DNA of 64,000 bases from Pseudomonas sp. MWU15-20650 (GTDB taxonomy: Bacteria; Pseudomonadota; Gammaproteobacteria; Pseudomonadales; Pseudomonadaceae), in contig NZ_JALJFG010000002.1 in the NCBI RefSeq assembly GCF_023242475.1, forward strand, positions 293,474-357,473. Direction: 5' to 3'. Both the position numbers and the translations under genes were made by a program. Within the stretch, counting starts at the first letter, position 1, and each line of letters starts with the position of its first letter. Below are positions 56,354-64,000 of the stretch, piece by piece. The notes under the pieces were generated by a model. It was given only the letters and a program-made list of their open reading frames with translations, made no database searches and was not told the origin of the DNA.

Positions 56354-56815
56354 TTATTGCGCTTTTTGTGGCTGTTGGGCTTTCCAGGCTTGGAATTCCT
56401 TCCATTCGGCGCGGCGTTGTTCTTGCTTCTTGACGATCTCGTCGAATTTCTTTTGCTGATCGGGCTTCAGCACGGCACGGATGTCGGCCTGGGTTTTCTG
56501 CTTGGCAGCGGCCATTTCACTTTGCATGGCTTGCTTGTCGGCAGCCGGCAGTTTGTCCAGGTACTTGCGGACGATCTCTTTGCGGCCGTGCATTTGCTGG
56601 CCCATCAACTTGCCGATCTGCTGGCGCTGTTCGTGGCTCAAGTCCAACTGGCGGAAGGGGCCACCTTTGCCACGCATGCCGTGTTCACCGCCAACTGGGC
56701 CGCCCATCATGTGGCCTTCTGGGCCGCCAACAGGACCGGGGCCTTCGGGAGCAGCCGCCATGGCTACGGTAGGCAGGGCTGCAGCGAACATCAGAGCGAT
56801 AAGGGTCTTGCGCAT
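56354..56815 (-). CDS. Spy/CpxP family periplasmic protein
   Basis: A 153-residue secreted protein. The signal peptide ends A-M-A-A, a Gly/Pro/Met/His-rich linker follows, and then a helical domain with L-D-L-S-H-E-Q-R-Q-Q-I-G and L-K-P-D-Q-Q-K-K-F (LTxxQ-type motifs). CpxP-like proteins damp the kinase and bind misfolded envelope proteins. The His/Met content suggests metal binding. Confidence 0.85.
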   Translation of the reverse strand: MRKTLIALMFAAALPTVAMAAAPEGPGPVGGPEGHMMGGPVGGEHGMRGKGGPFRQLDLSHEQRQQIGKLMGQQMHGRKEIVRKYLDKLPAADKQAMQSEMAAAKQKTQADIRAVLKPDQQKKFDEIVKKQEQRRAEWKEFQAWKAQQPQKAQ

Positions 56816-56961
56816 GGTGATTCTCCTGTCTCTATTCCGGTGAGTCCGGATGTGAGTAGATTAAGGAGATCAAGGTCAGCGGCGGTCAGGTGAGGGTAAA
56901 GCTTAGGTAAAGAGGGTTTTGGTGTGAGCTGACAAAACGTTCGAAGCTATAGCGATTCCCT

Positions 56962-57022
56962 GTAGGCGCAGTCGAGCTATAGCGAGGCTGCGATGCAGGC
57001 GCTATAGCTCGACTGCGCCTAC
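56962..57022. repeat. Long perfect inverted repeat between regulator and CpxP-like gene
   Basis: 23-bp arms GTAGGCGCAGTCGAGC-TATAGCG at 56962-56984 and their exact inverse at 57000-57022, with a 15-base loop. The 3' arm ends 9 bp from the regulator's stop, so it may act as a terminator or mRNA stabiliser. It is unlike the REP class seen elsewhere in the window. Confidence 0.75.
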
Positions 57023-57030
57023 GCGCTACT

Positions 57031-57708
57031 TCAGGGCGCGTAGTAGTAACCGCGGCTACGCAACGCCACGATTCGCGGCCGGCCATCCGGGTGTGGGCCG
57101 ATCTTCTTGCGCAGGTTGCTCACATGCATGTCCAGGCTGCGGTCGTACAGGGTCAGCTTGCGGCCCAGAGCGATCTGCGCCAGTTCCTGCTTGTCCAGCG
57201 GCTCGCCGGGCTGGCGCAGCAGGGCTTCGAGCAGGCGGCTTTCGGAGACGGTGAGGGCGAATTCCTGTTCATCGACAGTGACCACGCCACGCACCGGGCT
57301 GAAACACAGGTCACCCAATTCCAGCTGGGTGGAGACGGCGGCCGGGTGGCTGCGGCGCAATACGGCACGCAAGCGAGCGGTCAGCTCGCGTGGGTCGCAG
57401 GGCTTGGCCAGGTAATCGTCGGCACCCAGTTCCAGGCCAAGGATGCGGTCCAGCGGCTCGCCCCGGGCCGAGAGCATCAGCACGGGCAGGTCCGGGTGGT
57501 CATTGCGCAGTTGCTTGAGCAACTCCAGGCCGCTGCCGTCGGGCAGCATCACGTCGAGCACCACTGCCGCAGGGGCCGCGTCAGCCAGGGCTTTGCGGGC
57601 GCTCAAGCCGTCGTGGCAGGCGCGCACCTGAAAACCTTCCTGGCTCAGCCAACTGGTCAGCAGCTCACAGAGCTCCTGGTCATCATCTATCAGTAACAGC
57701 TCGCTCAT
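57031..57708 (-). CDS. OmpR/CpxR family response regulator
   Basis: A 225-residue regulator. The receiver has acidic D-D near the start, phospho-acceptor Asp in V-V-L-D-V-M-L-P-D-G (about 54) and Lys in D-Y-L-A-K-P. The C-terminal winged helix ends D-G-R-P-R-I-V-A-L-R-S-R-G-Y-Y-Y. First gene of a regulator / CpxP-like / kinase set. Usually such sets respond to envelope stress. Confidence 0.9.
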   Translation of the reverse strand: MSELLLIDDDQELCELLTSWLSQEGFQVRACHDGLSARKALADAAPAAVVLDVMLPDGSGLELLKQLRNDHPDLPVLMLSARGEPLDRILGLELGADDYLAKPCDPRELTARLRAVLRRSHPAAVSTQLELGDLCFSPVRGVVTVDEQEFALTVSESRLLEALLRQPGEPLDKQELAQIALGRKLTLYDRSLDMHVSNLRKKIGPHPDGRPRIVALRSRGYYYAP

Positions 57709-57715
57709 GACTCAC

Positions 57716-58123
57716 TCAATTTAGCCATTGTCGACGGCGACGGTGCCCACCGCTGGCGAAGATCCCGCACAGCAAGGCGATCAGTGCGACGGCCCCACCG
57801 GTGACAAACCACTGTTGTTGCTCGGTCAGCCATCGGGTCAAGGCACCGCCCTGTGTATCTTTGAGTTGCTGGACCAGGCGTTGGTTCTCTTGGCGCAAAC
57901 GACTCAGTTGGACGCTTTCGCGGGCAGCATCCGCGTTTTGCAGTTGCTTGCTCAGTTCTTCGCGCAACCGTTCGCTTTCTTTCAAGCGTTGCTGCAGGTC
58001 GGTGATCTGGCTCCCGGCACTCAACGACAAGGGCGTGGAACTGCCGGTGCTCGAGGTTTCTTCAGCGTGGGCCGTAGCCCCGATCGTTAACACTGCCAAC
58101 AGACATAACTGACGTAAGCGCAT
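57716..58123 (-). CDS. Membrane-anchored coiled-coil protein of unknown function
   Basis: A 135-residue protein. Signal peptide (residues 1-20, ending A-H-A), a long Gln/Leu/Glu/Arg coiled coil (about 40-90), one C-terminal membrane helix (about 105-125) and a basic tail R-R-R-R-Q. The layout resembles proteobacterial periplasmic proteins sometimes named SH3-type or TIGR04211, but the SH3 part is missing. It is 7 bp upstream of the response regulator and may be cotranscribed. Start chosen at the ATG with the clean signal peptide. Confidence 0.6.
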   Translation of the reverse strand: MRLRQLCLLAVLTIGATAHAEETSSTGSSTPLSLSAGSQITDLQQRLKESERLREELSKQLQNADAARESVQLSRLRQENQRLVQQLKDTQGGALTRWLTEQQQWFVTGGAVALIALLCGIFASGGHRRRRQWLN

Positions 58124-58242
58124 CGGAACTCCTGATTCCACACGAATATTCAGATCGTTGTCGGCAGGTTACCGAGAATAATGAGCAATTAGGAGCGCGC
58201 CGAACCGATTAGGTTCGGCGCGACTTTATAAAGAATGCTCGC

Positions 58243-58542
58243 TCACGGCAGGACTTGCTTGAACGGCTTGACCACGACATCAGCGTACACGCCTGCCGCC
58301 ACATACGGGTCGGCCTTCGCCCAAGCCTGCGCATCGGCCTGGGAAGCGAACTCGGCGACGACCAGGCTACCGGTGAAACCGGCGGCGCCCGGGTCATTGC
58401 TCTCGACCGCCGGGTGTGGGCCGGCCAGCACAAGGCGGCCTTCGGCTTGCAGCACTTTCAGGCGCTCAAGGTGGGCTGGACGCACAGAAAGACGTTTTTC
58501 CAGGGAGTTGGCAACGTCGGTGGCAATGATGGCGTAGAGCAT
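58243..58542 (-). CDS. yciI: YciI family protein
   Basis: A 99-residue ferredoxin-like fold protein. It starts M-L-Y-A-I-I-A-T-D; conserved R-x-x-H-L, G-P and [18 protein letters not shown] match YciI. No enzymatic role is established. The frame extends upstream to 58581 but overlaps yciB; the ATG at 58542 gives the standard length. Confidence 0.87.
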   Translation of the reverse strand: MLYAIIATDVANSLEKRLSVRPAHLERLKVLQAEGRLVLAGPHPAVESNDPGAAGFTGSLVVAEFASQADAQAWAKADPYVAAGVYADVVVKPFKQVLP

Positions 58543-58543
58543 G

Positions 58544-59140
58544 TCAGTCCTCGGTTTTCGGCGTGGTAGGGTCGGTATCATGCAGGTGACGCGACAGATA
58601 GATACCCTGGCCGACCAGGAACAACACGGTCATGCCCAGGCTACCGAACACCTTGAAGTCGACCCAGTAGTCCTGGAAGGTGAAGGCCACGAACAGATTG
58701 GCGGCGCCGCAGAACAGGAAAAACACGATCCAGGCCACGTTCAAACGTGTCCACACCGGTTCCGGCAGGGTGAGCGCGTGGCCCATGATCCGCTTGATCA
58801 ACAGGCGGTCACCGATGAAGTGGCTGCCGATAAACGCCAGGGCGAACAGCCAGTTCACCACGGGGGCTTTCCATTTGAGGAAGGTCTCGCTGTGGAAGGC
58901 GAGGGTCAGGCTACCGAAGACCAGGCACGCGACCAGGGTCAGCCATTGGCTTTTTTCCAGTTTGCGCTGGGAGATGAAGATGGCGCCGTAGACGATGATC
59001 GAGCTGATGATCAACACGGCGGTGGCGCTGTAGATGCCCCCGACCGTCAGCTCATGGCCGGCAATATCGATGACCCTGGGGTCGAGTTTGTAAACGATGA
59101 AAAACAGCAACAGCGGGATGAAGTCGATGAATTGTTTCAC
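58544..59140 (-). CDS. yciB: YciB inner-membrane septation protein (IspZ)
   Basis: A 198-residue membrane protein with five predicted helices. It begins with GTG as [14 protein letters not shown], the conserved YciB start. Linked to cell-envelope synthesis and septation in E. coli. One-bp gap to yciI. Confidence 0.9.
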   Translation of the reverse strand: MKQFIDFIPLLLFFIVYKLDPRVIDIAGHELTVGGIYSATAVLIISSIIVYGAIFISQRKLEKSQWLTLVACLVFGSLTLAFHSETFLKWKAPVVNWLFALAFIGSHFIGDRLLIKRIMGHALTLPEPVWTRLNVAWIVFFLFCGAANLFVAFTFQDYWVDFKVFGSLGMTVLFLVGQGIYLSRHLHDTDPTTPKTED

Positions 59141-59227
59141 AGTAAGAGCCAGAAGCTGGATGTGGCGGCATAATAACAAACATCCTTGGTAGCGAAAGCG
59201 CCAGCTGACTTGAGGTTACACACTCCC

Positions 59228-60091
59228 GTGAATGTTGATTTGCACTGCCATAGCACAGCCTCCGACGGCGCCCTGGCGCCTGCCGTACTGGTTGCGCGTG
59301 CGTTTGAAAAAGGCGTGCGAGTCCTGGCGTTGACCGACCACGACACCCTTGAGGGCCTGGATGAAGCCCGTGTGGCGGCCCAGGCCCTGGGGATGCAGTT
59401 GGTCAATGGCGTGGAATTGTCCTGCACCTGGGGTGGGGCGACCATTCATGTGCTCGGCTACGGTTTCGATCAAAACGCCGCGCCATTGGTCGAGGCCATC
59501 CGGCAATTGCACCATGGCCGCTGGCTGCGGTCCGAAGAAATAAGCCGCAAGCTCAGCCTCAAGGGCATGCCCAACGCCCTTGATGGCGCGCGTGCCATCC
59601 AACAGGAGCTGGGGGATAGCGGCAATGCGCCGGCCCGTCCGCACTTTGCCGACTGGATGGTGCGTGAAGGTTTCGTCAAGGATCGCGCCGAAGCCTTTCG
59701 CAAGTGGCTCGGGGCCGGGAAGCTGGGGGACGTCAAGCTGCATTGGCCGACCTTGGAAGACACGGTCGGCACCCTGCGCGATTCCGGGGCCTGGGTCAGC
59801 CTGGCGCATCCCTGGCATTACGATTTCACCCGCAGCAAGCGCCGCAAGCTGATTGGCGACTATATTGGAGCGGGCGGCCACGCAATCGAAGTGGTCAACG
59901 GGCATCAACCCGCCGAGCAGGTGGGTAGCCTGGCTATTCTTGCCCGCGAATTTGGTCTGCTGGTCAGCGCCGGCAGTGATTTTCATGGCCCAGGCGGCTG
60001 GTCCGAGATTGGCGAGTATCGCCCGGTCCCGGAAGATCTGCCGCTGTTATGGGGGCGATTCAAGCATGACCCCAATATTGCCACCGTCTGA
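59228..60091 (+). CDS. trpH: PHP-domain phosphoesterase / 5'-3' exoribonuclease (TrpH/RNase AM)
   Basis: A 287-residue metalloenzyme. Metal ligands include D-L-H-C-H-S near residue 4, the T-D-H-D motif (about 37), E-L-S and a late S-A-G-S-D-F-H-G. In E. coli the homologue trims rRNA 5' ends and hydrolyses pAp. GTG at 59228 puts V-N-V-D-L-H-C-H at the N-terminus, as in homologues. Followed closely by yciO. Confidence 0.9.
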   Translation: MNVDLHCHSTASDGALAPAVLVARAFEKGVRVLALTDHDTLEGLDEARVAAQALGMQLVNGVELSCTWGGATIHVLGYGFDQNAAPLVEAIRQLHHGRWLRSEEISRKLSLKGMPNALDGARAIQQELGDSGNAPARPHFADWMVREGFVKDRAEAFRKWLGAGKLGDVKLHWPTLEDTVGTLRDSGAWVSLAHPWHYDFTRSKRRKLIGDYIGAGGHAIEVVNGHQPAEQVGSLAILAREFGLLVSAGSDFHGPGGWSEIGEYRPVPEDLPLLWGRFKHDPNIATV

Positions 60092-60104
60092 ACAGGTAGA
60101 ACAC

Positions 60105-60734
60105 GTGAGTCAATTCTTCCAGATTCATCCGGAAAACCCTCAAGCGCGCCTGATTAAACAGGCGGTGGAGATCATTCGCGCCGGTGGCGTGGTGATTTAT
60201 CCAACGGACTCGTCCTATGCCATCGGTTGCCAAATCGGCGACAAGGGCGCAGTCGAGCGTGTCAGACGCCTGCGTCAGCTGGACGACAAGCACAACTTTG
60301 CGCTGATCTGCAGCGATTTGTCCCAACTGGGTCTGTTCGCCAAGGTCGATACCGGTACTTTCCGTCTGCTCAAGGCCCATACGCCGGGGCCCTACACCTT
60401 TATCCTCAATGCCACCCGCGAGGTGCCGCGCCTGTTGCTGCACCCGAAGAAGCGCACCATTGGCCTACGCGTACCGGAACACCCGATCGCCCTGGCACTG
60501 CTGGCTGAGCTGGGTGAGCCGTTGATGAGCGTGTCGTTGATCCTGCCGGGTGAAGACGAGCCGCTGTACGACCCCTACGAAATGCGCCGCCTGCTGGAAA
60601 AACACGTCGACCTGATCATCGACGGCGGTTACGGCGGCAACAAAGCGTCCACCGTGATCAACCTGGCCGATGGCGAGCCGGAAGTGGTGCGCGTAGGGTG
60701 CGGCGATCCAACCCCCTTCATGGTCGAGGCCTGA
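60105..60734 (+). CDS. yciO: YciO/YrdC/Sua5-family protein
   Basis: A 209-residue double-stranded-RNA-binding, threonylcarbamoyl-AMP synthase-like protein. Conserved Y-P-T-D-S-S-Y-A-I-G-C near residue 35, K-x-x-x-x-F-A-L-I-C and R-V-P-E-H-P motifs. Start is GTG at 60105, giving the V-S-Q-F-F-Q-I-H start of YciO. Overlaps scpA by none; stop and ATG abut. Confidence 0.9.
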   Translation: MSQFFQIHPENPQARLIKQAVEIIRAGGVVIYPTDSSYAIGCQIGDKGAVERVRRLRQLDDKHNFALICSDLSQLGLFAKVDTGTFRLLKAHTPGPYTFILNATREVPRLLLHPKKRTIGLRVPEHPIALALLAELGEPLMSVSLILPGEDEPLYDPYEMRRLLEKHVDLIIDGGYGGNKASTVINLADGEPEVVRVGCGDPTPFMVEA

Positions 60735-61553
60735 ATGTCGGCCGTGGAAACCGCCGATCCCCAGGCAGGCGCCCAACAGGAACTGCCATTTGCCATGGTG
60801 TATGGCCAGGCAGTCATGGAGATGCCGCTGGACCTGTACATCCCGCCGGATGCTCTGGAAGTCTTCCTAGAAGCCTTCGAGGGCCCGCTGGATTTGCTGC
60901 TGTACCTGATCCGCAAACAGAACATCAACATCCTCGACATCCCGGTGGCGGAAATCACCCGCCAATACATGGGGTATGTCGAGCTCATGCAGTCGGTGCG
61001 CCTGGAACTGGCCGCCGAGTACCTGGTGATGGCCGCGATGCTCGCCGAGATCAAGTCGCGCATGCTGTTGCCACGCTCGGAGACGGTGGAGGCCGAAGAA
61101 GATGACCCGCGCGCCGAACTGATCCGCCGCCTGCAAGAGTACGAACGCTTCAAGGCCGCCGCCGAAGGCATCGACGGCTTGAGCCGTGTGGGCCGCGATG
61201 TGGTGGTGCCCAAGCTCGACGCGCCCGAGGCCCGTGCGCGCAAGCTGTTGCCGGACGTCAGCCTGGAGGAGTTGTTGATGTCCATGGCCGAGGTCCTGCG
61301 TCGCGGCGACATGTTTGAAAGCCACCAGGTCAGCCGTGAAGCGCTGTCCACCCGCGAGCGAATGAGTGATGTGCTGGAGCGTCTCAAGGGCGGAGGTTTT
61401 GTGCCGTTTGTCGAGCTGTTTACGGCAGAAGAAGGGCGCCTGGGGGTGGTGGTGACCTTTATGGCGATCCTCGAATTGGTCAAGGAATCCTTGGTCGAGC
61501 TGGTCCAGAATGAGCCTTTTGCGGCTATCCACGTGCGGGCGCGAGCCGAATAA
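60735..61553 (+). CDS. scpA: Segregation and condensation protein A
   Basis: A 272-residue kleisin subunit of the SMC-ScpAB condensin-like complex. The kleisin N-terminus F-E-G-P-L-D-L-L-L-Y-L-I-R (about 50-62) is diagnostic. The C-terminal winged-helix contacts SMC heads. Starts directly after yciO stop (TGAATG). Confidence 0.92.
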   Translation: MSAVETADPQAGAQQELPFAMVYGQAVMEMPLDLYIPPDALEVFLEAFEGPLDLLLYLIRKQNINILDIPVAEITRQYMGYVELMQSVRLELAAEYLVMAAMLAEIKSRMLLPRSETVEAEEDDPRAELIRRLQEYERFKAAAEGIDGLSRVGRDVVVPKLDAPEARARKLLPDVSLEELLMSMAEVLRRGDMFESHQVSREALSTRERMSDVLERLKGGGFVPFVELFTAEEGRLGVVVTFMAILELVKESLVELVQNEPFAAIHVRARAE

Positions 61554-61565
61554 AGAGCTGAATCG

Positions 61566-62498
61566 ATGAATTTGACTGAACCTCGCGAACTGGCCCCGCT
61601 GCTGGAGGCCTTTCTCCTGGCCTCGGGTAAACCGCAATCCCTGGAGCGCCTGTTCGAACTTTTTGAAGAAGCCGAGCGCCCCGAGCCGCCGGTGTTCAAG
61701 AAGGCCCTGGAGATTTTGCGCAAATCCTGCGACGGCCGTGCCTTTGAATTGCGTGAAGTGGCGTCGGGTTATCGCCTGCAGATCCGTGAGAAGTTTTCCC
61801 CATGGGTGGGCCGCCTGTGGGAAGAGCGCCCGCAACGTTATTCACGGGCGATGCTGGAAACCATGGCGCTCATTGCGTATCGCCAGCCGATCACCCGGGG
61901 CGAGATCGAGGATGTGCGGGGTGTGGCGGTCAACAGCCATATCGTCAAGACGCTGCTGGAGCGCGAGTGGATTCGTATCGTCGGCTACCGTGACGTACCC
62001 GGCAAACCGGCGATGTTTGCCACCACCAAAGTGTTCCTCGACCACTTCAACCTGAAAAACCTGGATGACTTGCCGCCGCTGGCCGAACTGCGCGAGATGG
62101 AAGCCGATCCGGTGCTGGACTTCGATGACGCCCCGGTTCCGGCAAGCTTGCAGGAGCTGGCCGATGCCAGTGCCGAGCCGGAAGAGCCGAAGGACGAAAC
62201 CAGCTTCCATACCCTGTTGCTGGAACTGGACGACATGGAGCAGGGCATCAAGACCGACTTTGACGATTTGTTGCGTGAGGGTGCACTCGAGCCGCCAACC
62301 CAAGTCAACGTGGAAGCCGAGCCCGAGGTCGAACCTGAGCCGGAACCCGAAGAAGATAGCCTCGGCGTGGCTGAGGCCCGCGAAAAACTCCTGGCCGCCG
62401 TCGCCGCCCTCGAGCAACCGCCCTTGAGCGACGAAGAAGACGAAGCCCGGGCCCTGGCCGAAGCCATCGAAAACGAGCGGCGCCAGTTCGAAAACTGA
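61566..62498 (+). CDS. scpB: Segregation and condensation protein B
   Basis: A 310-residue protein. The conserved tandem winged-helix part occupies residues 1-180 and includes A-L-I-A-Y-R-Q-P-I-T-R-G-E-I-E. A long acidic Glu/Pro-rich tail (about 195-305) makes it longer than E. coli-type ScpB. ScpB dimers bind ScpA. 12 bp after scpA. Confidence 0.92.
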   Translation: MNLTEPRELAPLLEAFLLASGKPQSLERLFELFEEAERPEPPVFKKALEILRKSCDGRAFELREVASGYRLQIREKFSPWVGRLWEERPQRYSRAMLETMALIAYRQPITRGEIEDVRGVAVNSHIVKTLLEREWIRIVGYRDVPGKPAMFATTKVFLDHFNLKNLDDLPPLAELREMEADPVLDFDDAPVPASLQELADASAEPEEPKDETSFHTLLLELDDMEQGIKTDFDDLLREGALEPPTQVNVEAEPEVEPEPEPEEDSLGVAEAREKLLAAVAALEQPPLSDEEDEARALAEAIENERRQFEN

Positions 62499-62508
62499 GG
62501 CACTCCAA

Positions 62509-62536
62509 TGTAGGAGGGGGCTTGCCCCCTCCCACC
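62509..62536. repeat. REP-like palindrome between scpB and rluB
   Basis: TAGGAGGGGGCTTGCCCCCTCCCA, the window's usual REP class, with a degenerate left end. Confidence 0.7.
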
Positions 62537-62701
62537 AGTCGGCGGAAAAGCCACTGACTTGGCGCTTATCGACTAGTCTCTGATGCGCAACGCGCGCCAT
62601 GCGCGTATGATTCGCGACCCTTTGGCGAGCTATTCGCCCAAAGCCCAGCTTTCAATACTCTTCAGGCCACGCCTGAATCGACCCACCGGGAGGTGCTTAA
62701 G

Positions 62702-63925
62702 ATGAATGACAAAGACCAGAACGACAGCCAGGAAATCGGCCCAGCAGGCGAAAAACTGCAAAAGGTGCTGGCGCGTATCGGCGTGGGCTCGCGCCGCGAC
62801 GTCGAAGCCTGGATCACCCAGAAGCGCATCAAGGTCAACGGCGTAGAAGCCACCCTTGGCCAGCGCGTCGACCTGCACGATGCAATCACCATTGATGGCA
62901 AGGTCATCAAGCGTGAAGAGGCCGCCGAATCGGTGCGCCGCGTGATCATGTACAACAAGCCCGACGGCGAGATCTGCACCCGTGACGACCCGGAAGGCCG
63001 TCCGACCGTGTTCGACAAGATGCCCAAGCCCAAAGAAGGCCGCTGGATCAACATCGGTCGCCTGGACATCAACACCACCGGCTTGCTGATGTTTACCACC
63101 GACGGTGAACTGGCCAACCGCCTGATGCACCCTTCCTACGAGATGGACCGTGAATACGCCGTGCGTGTACGCGGTGAAGTCGATGACGAGATGATCGAGC
63201 GCCTCAAGGCCGGCGTTGTGCTGGAAGACGGCCCGGCCAAGTTCACCGACATCAAGCAGGCGCCAGGCGGTGAAGGCTTCAACCACTGGTATCACTGCGT
63301 GGTGATGGAAGGCCGTAACCGTGAAGTACGTCGTCTCTGGGAGTCCCAGGGCCTGGTGGTCAGCCGCCTCAAGCGCGTGCGTTTCGGTCCGGTGTTCTTG
63401 AATTCTGACCTGCCGATGGGCCGCTGGCGCGAAATGAGCCAGTACGAAGTCGACATTCTCAGTGCTGAAGTCGGCCTGACGCCCGTCGCTATGCCGCAGA
63501 TGAACGCCAAGAGCAAAGACAAGCTTGAGCGTATGCAGCGTAAGTCGTCGCGCCCTGTGGCGCGTACCGAGCGTGTTGCCCGCACCCTGCGCCCGGCGCT
63601 GAATGCACCGGCGACCGGCGGTCGTATTTCTCGCGAGCCGCAGATCGAAGGCGAGCGTCGTCCGACGGCGCCATCGCGTCAGGAAGGCGACCGTGCGCCA
63701 CGCACGCCACGCCCAGCCCGTGGCGAAGCGCCAAGCGGCGGTCGCAGCAACCGTAGTGAAGCCGATCGCCCAGCCGACAATGCCAACACCAAGCGTCCAG
63801 CCAAGCCAGCGCCGAAAAAGCGTCCTGGCCTGAAGCTGGTGGCAGACGAGCCGTCGGGTAAGCGCCGTGGCGCCCCGGCCGGTTCCGGCCAGCGTCCGGG
63901 TTTTGGTCGCAAGAAGCCGCAGTGA
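62702..63925 (+). CDS. rluB: 23S rRNA pseudouridine synthase B (RluB)
   Basis: A 407-residue enzyme that modifies helix 93 of 23S rRNA. S4-like RNA-binding domain at the N-terminus (E-K-L-Q-K-V-L-A-R-I-G), catalytic Asp in I-G-R-L-D-I-N-T-T-G (about 119), and the family end motif. The C-terminal 130 residues are Arg/Ala/Pro-rich and disordered, common in Pseudomonas RluB. GGGAGG precedes the ATG at 62702, which sets the start against GTG at 62693. Confidence 0.95.
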   Translation: MNDKDQNDSQEIGPAGEKLQKVLARIGVGSRRDVEAWITQKRIKVNGVEATLGQRVDLHDAITIDGKVIKREEAAESVRRVIMYNKPDGEICTRDDPEGRPTVFDKMPKPKEGRWINIGRLDINTTGLLMFTTDGELANRLMHPSYEMDREYAVRVRGEVDDEMIERLKAGVVLEDGPAKFTDIKQAPGGEGFNHWYHCVVMEGRNREVRRLWESQGLVVSRLKRVRFGPVFLNSDLPMGRWREMSQYEVDILSAEVGLTPVAMPQMNAKSKDKLERMQRKSSRPVARTERVARTLRPALNAPATGGRISREPQIEGERRPTAPSRQEGDRAPRTPRPARGEAPSGGRSNRSEADRPADNANTKRPAKPAPKKRPGLKLVADEPSGKRRGAPAGSGQRPGFGRKKPQ

Positions 63926-63944
63926 TGCGTTAAGCGCTGCACAA

Positions 63945-63975
63945 AAACGCCAACCCTAGGGTTGGCGTTTTTTTA
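63945..63975 (+). terminator. Intrinsic terminator of rluB
   Basis: AACGCCAACC-ctag-GGTTGGCGTT stem followed by TTTTTT; flanking A-run makes it bidirectional. Confidence 0.9.
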
Positions 63976-64000
63976 TCTCAAATTTGGTAATCCAATCCAA

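Overview
The window comes from a Pseudomonas chromosome, most likely the P. fluorescens group. The evidence is the high-GC backbone, REP/REPIN repeats built on GTGGGAGGGGGCTTGCCCC, the arcDABC and gcvH-gcvP-sdaA-gcvT operons, a GcsR/TyrR-type regulator beside the gcv genes, and the yciB-trpH-yciO-scpA-scpB-rluB block. No tRNA, rRNA, CRISPR array or complete insertion sequence was seen.

Region 1 (1-21.2 kb) is a contact-dependent growth inhibition (CDI) locus and is the most interesting part. A giant CdiA-type filamentous haemagglutinin, cut by the window edge, ends in a deaminase-like toxin and is followed at once by an immunity gene. Behind it lies an array of displaced CdiA C-terminal toxin modules, most with a small immunity gene directly downstream. 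Almost every module begins with the same short seam, GGTGCAAAAGC or a close variant, encoding G-A-K-A/G. The array includes three deaminase-like toxins, an LHH nuclease paired with a SUKH immunity protein, a probable membrane-active toxin paired with a two-helix membrane immunity protein, and several toxins I cannot name. Midway, a 1.66-kb near-identical copy of the CdiA shaft carries a different pretoxin and toxin. Recombination between the two shaft copies would swap the toxin of the main CdiA. A 5' fragment of a group II intron and a structured leader plus a small gene sit just before this copy. The modules look lower in GC than the backbone.

Region 2 (21.5-23.9 kb) holds an AvrRpt2-like papain-fold cysteine peptidase with a partner gene, a transporter remnant and an SRPBCC protein. 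Region 3 (24-27.8 kb, minus strand) is a pstSCAB phosphate-uptake operon with a Pho-box-like site and no adjacent phoU. Region 4 (27.8-34.6 kb, minus strand) is a second two-partner secretion system: a TpsB transporter followed by a TpsA haemagglutinin broken by one in-frame TAG and lacking a recognisable toxin end.

Region 5 (35-45.5 kb) holds nadA, an RDD membrane protein, a cold-shock protein and the glycine/serine catabolic operon gcvH-gcvP-sdaA-gcvT. The operon has a sigma-54 promoter and three 18-bp palindromes that fit GcsR sites, and is preceded by gcsR. Region 6 (45.6-52.6 kb) is the arginine deiminase operon arcDABC with an Anr-type promoter, plus a divergent second arcD paralogue. 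Region 7 (52.6-64 kb) contains an AlkA-type glycosylase, a CoA-transferase, a CpxR-CpxP-CpxA-like envelope stress set, YciI and YciB proteins, and trpH-yciO-scpA-scpB-rluB ending at a clear terminator.
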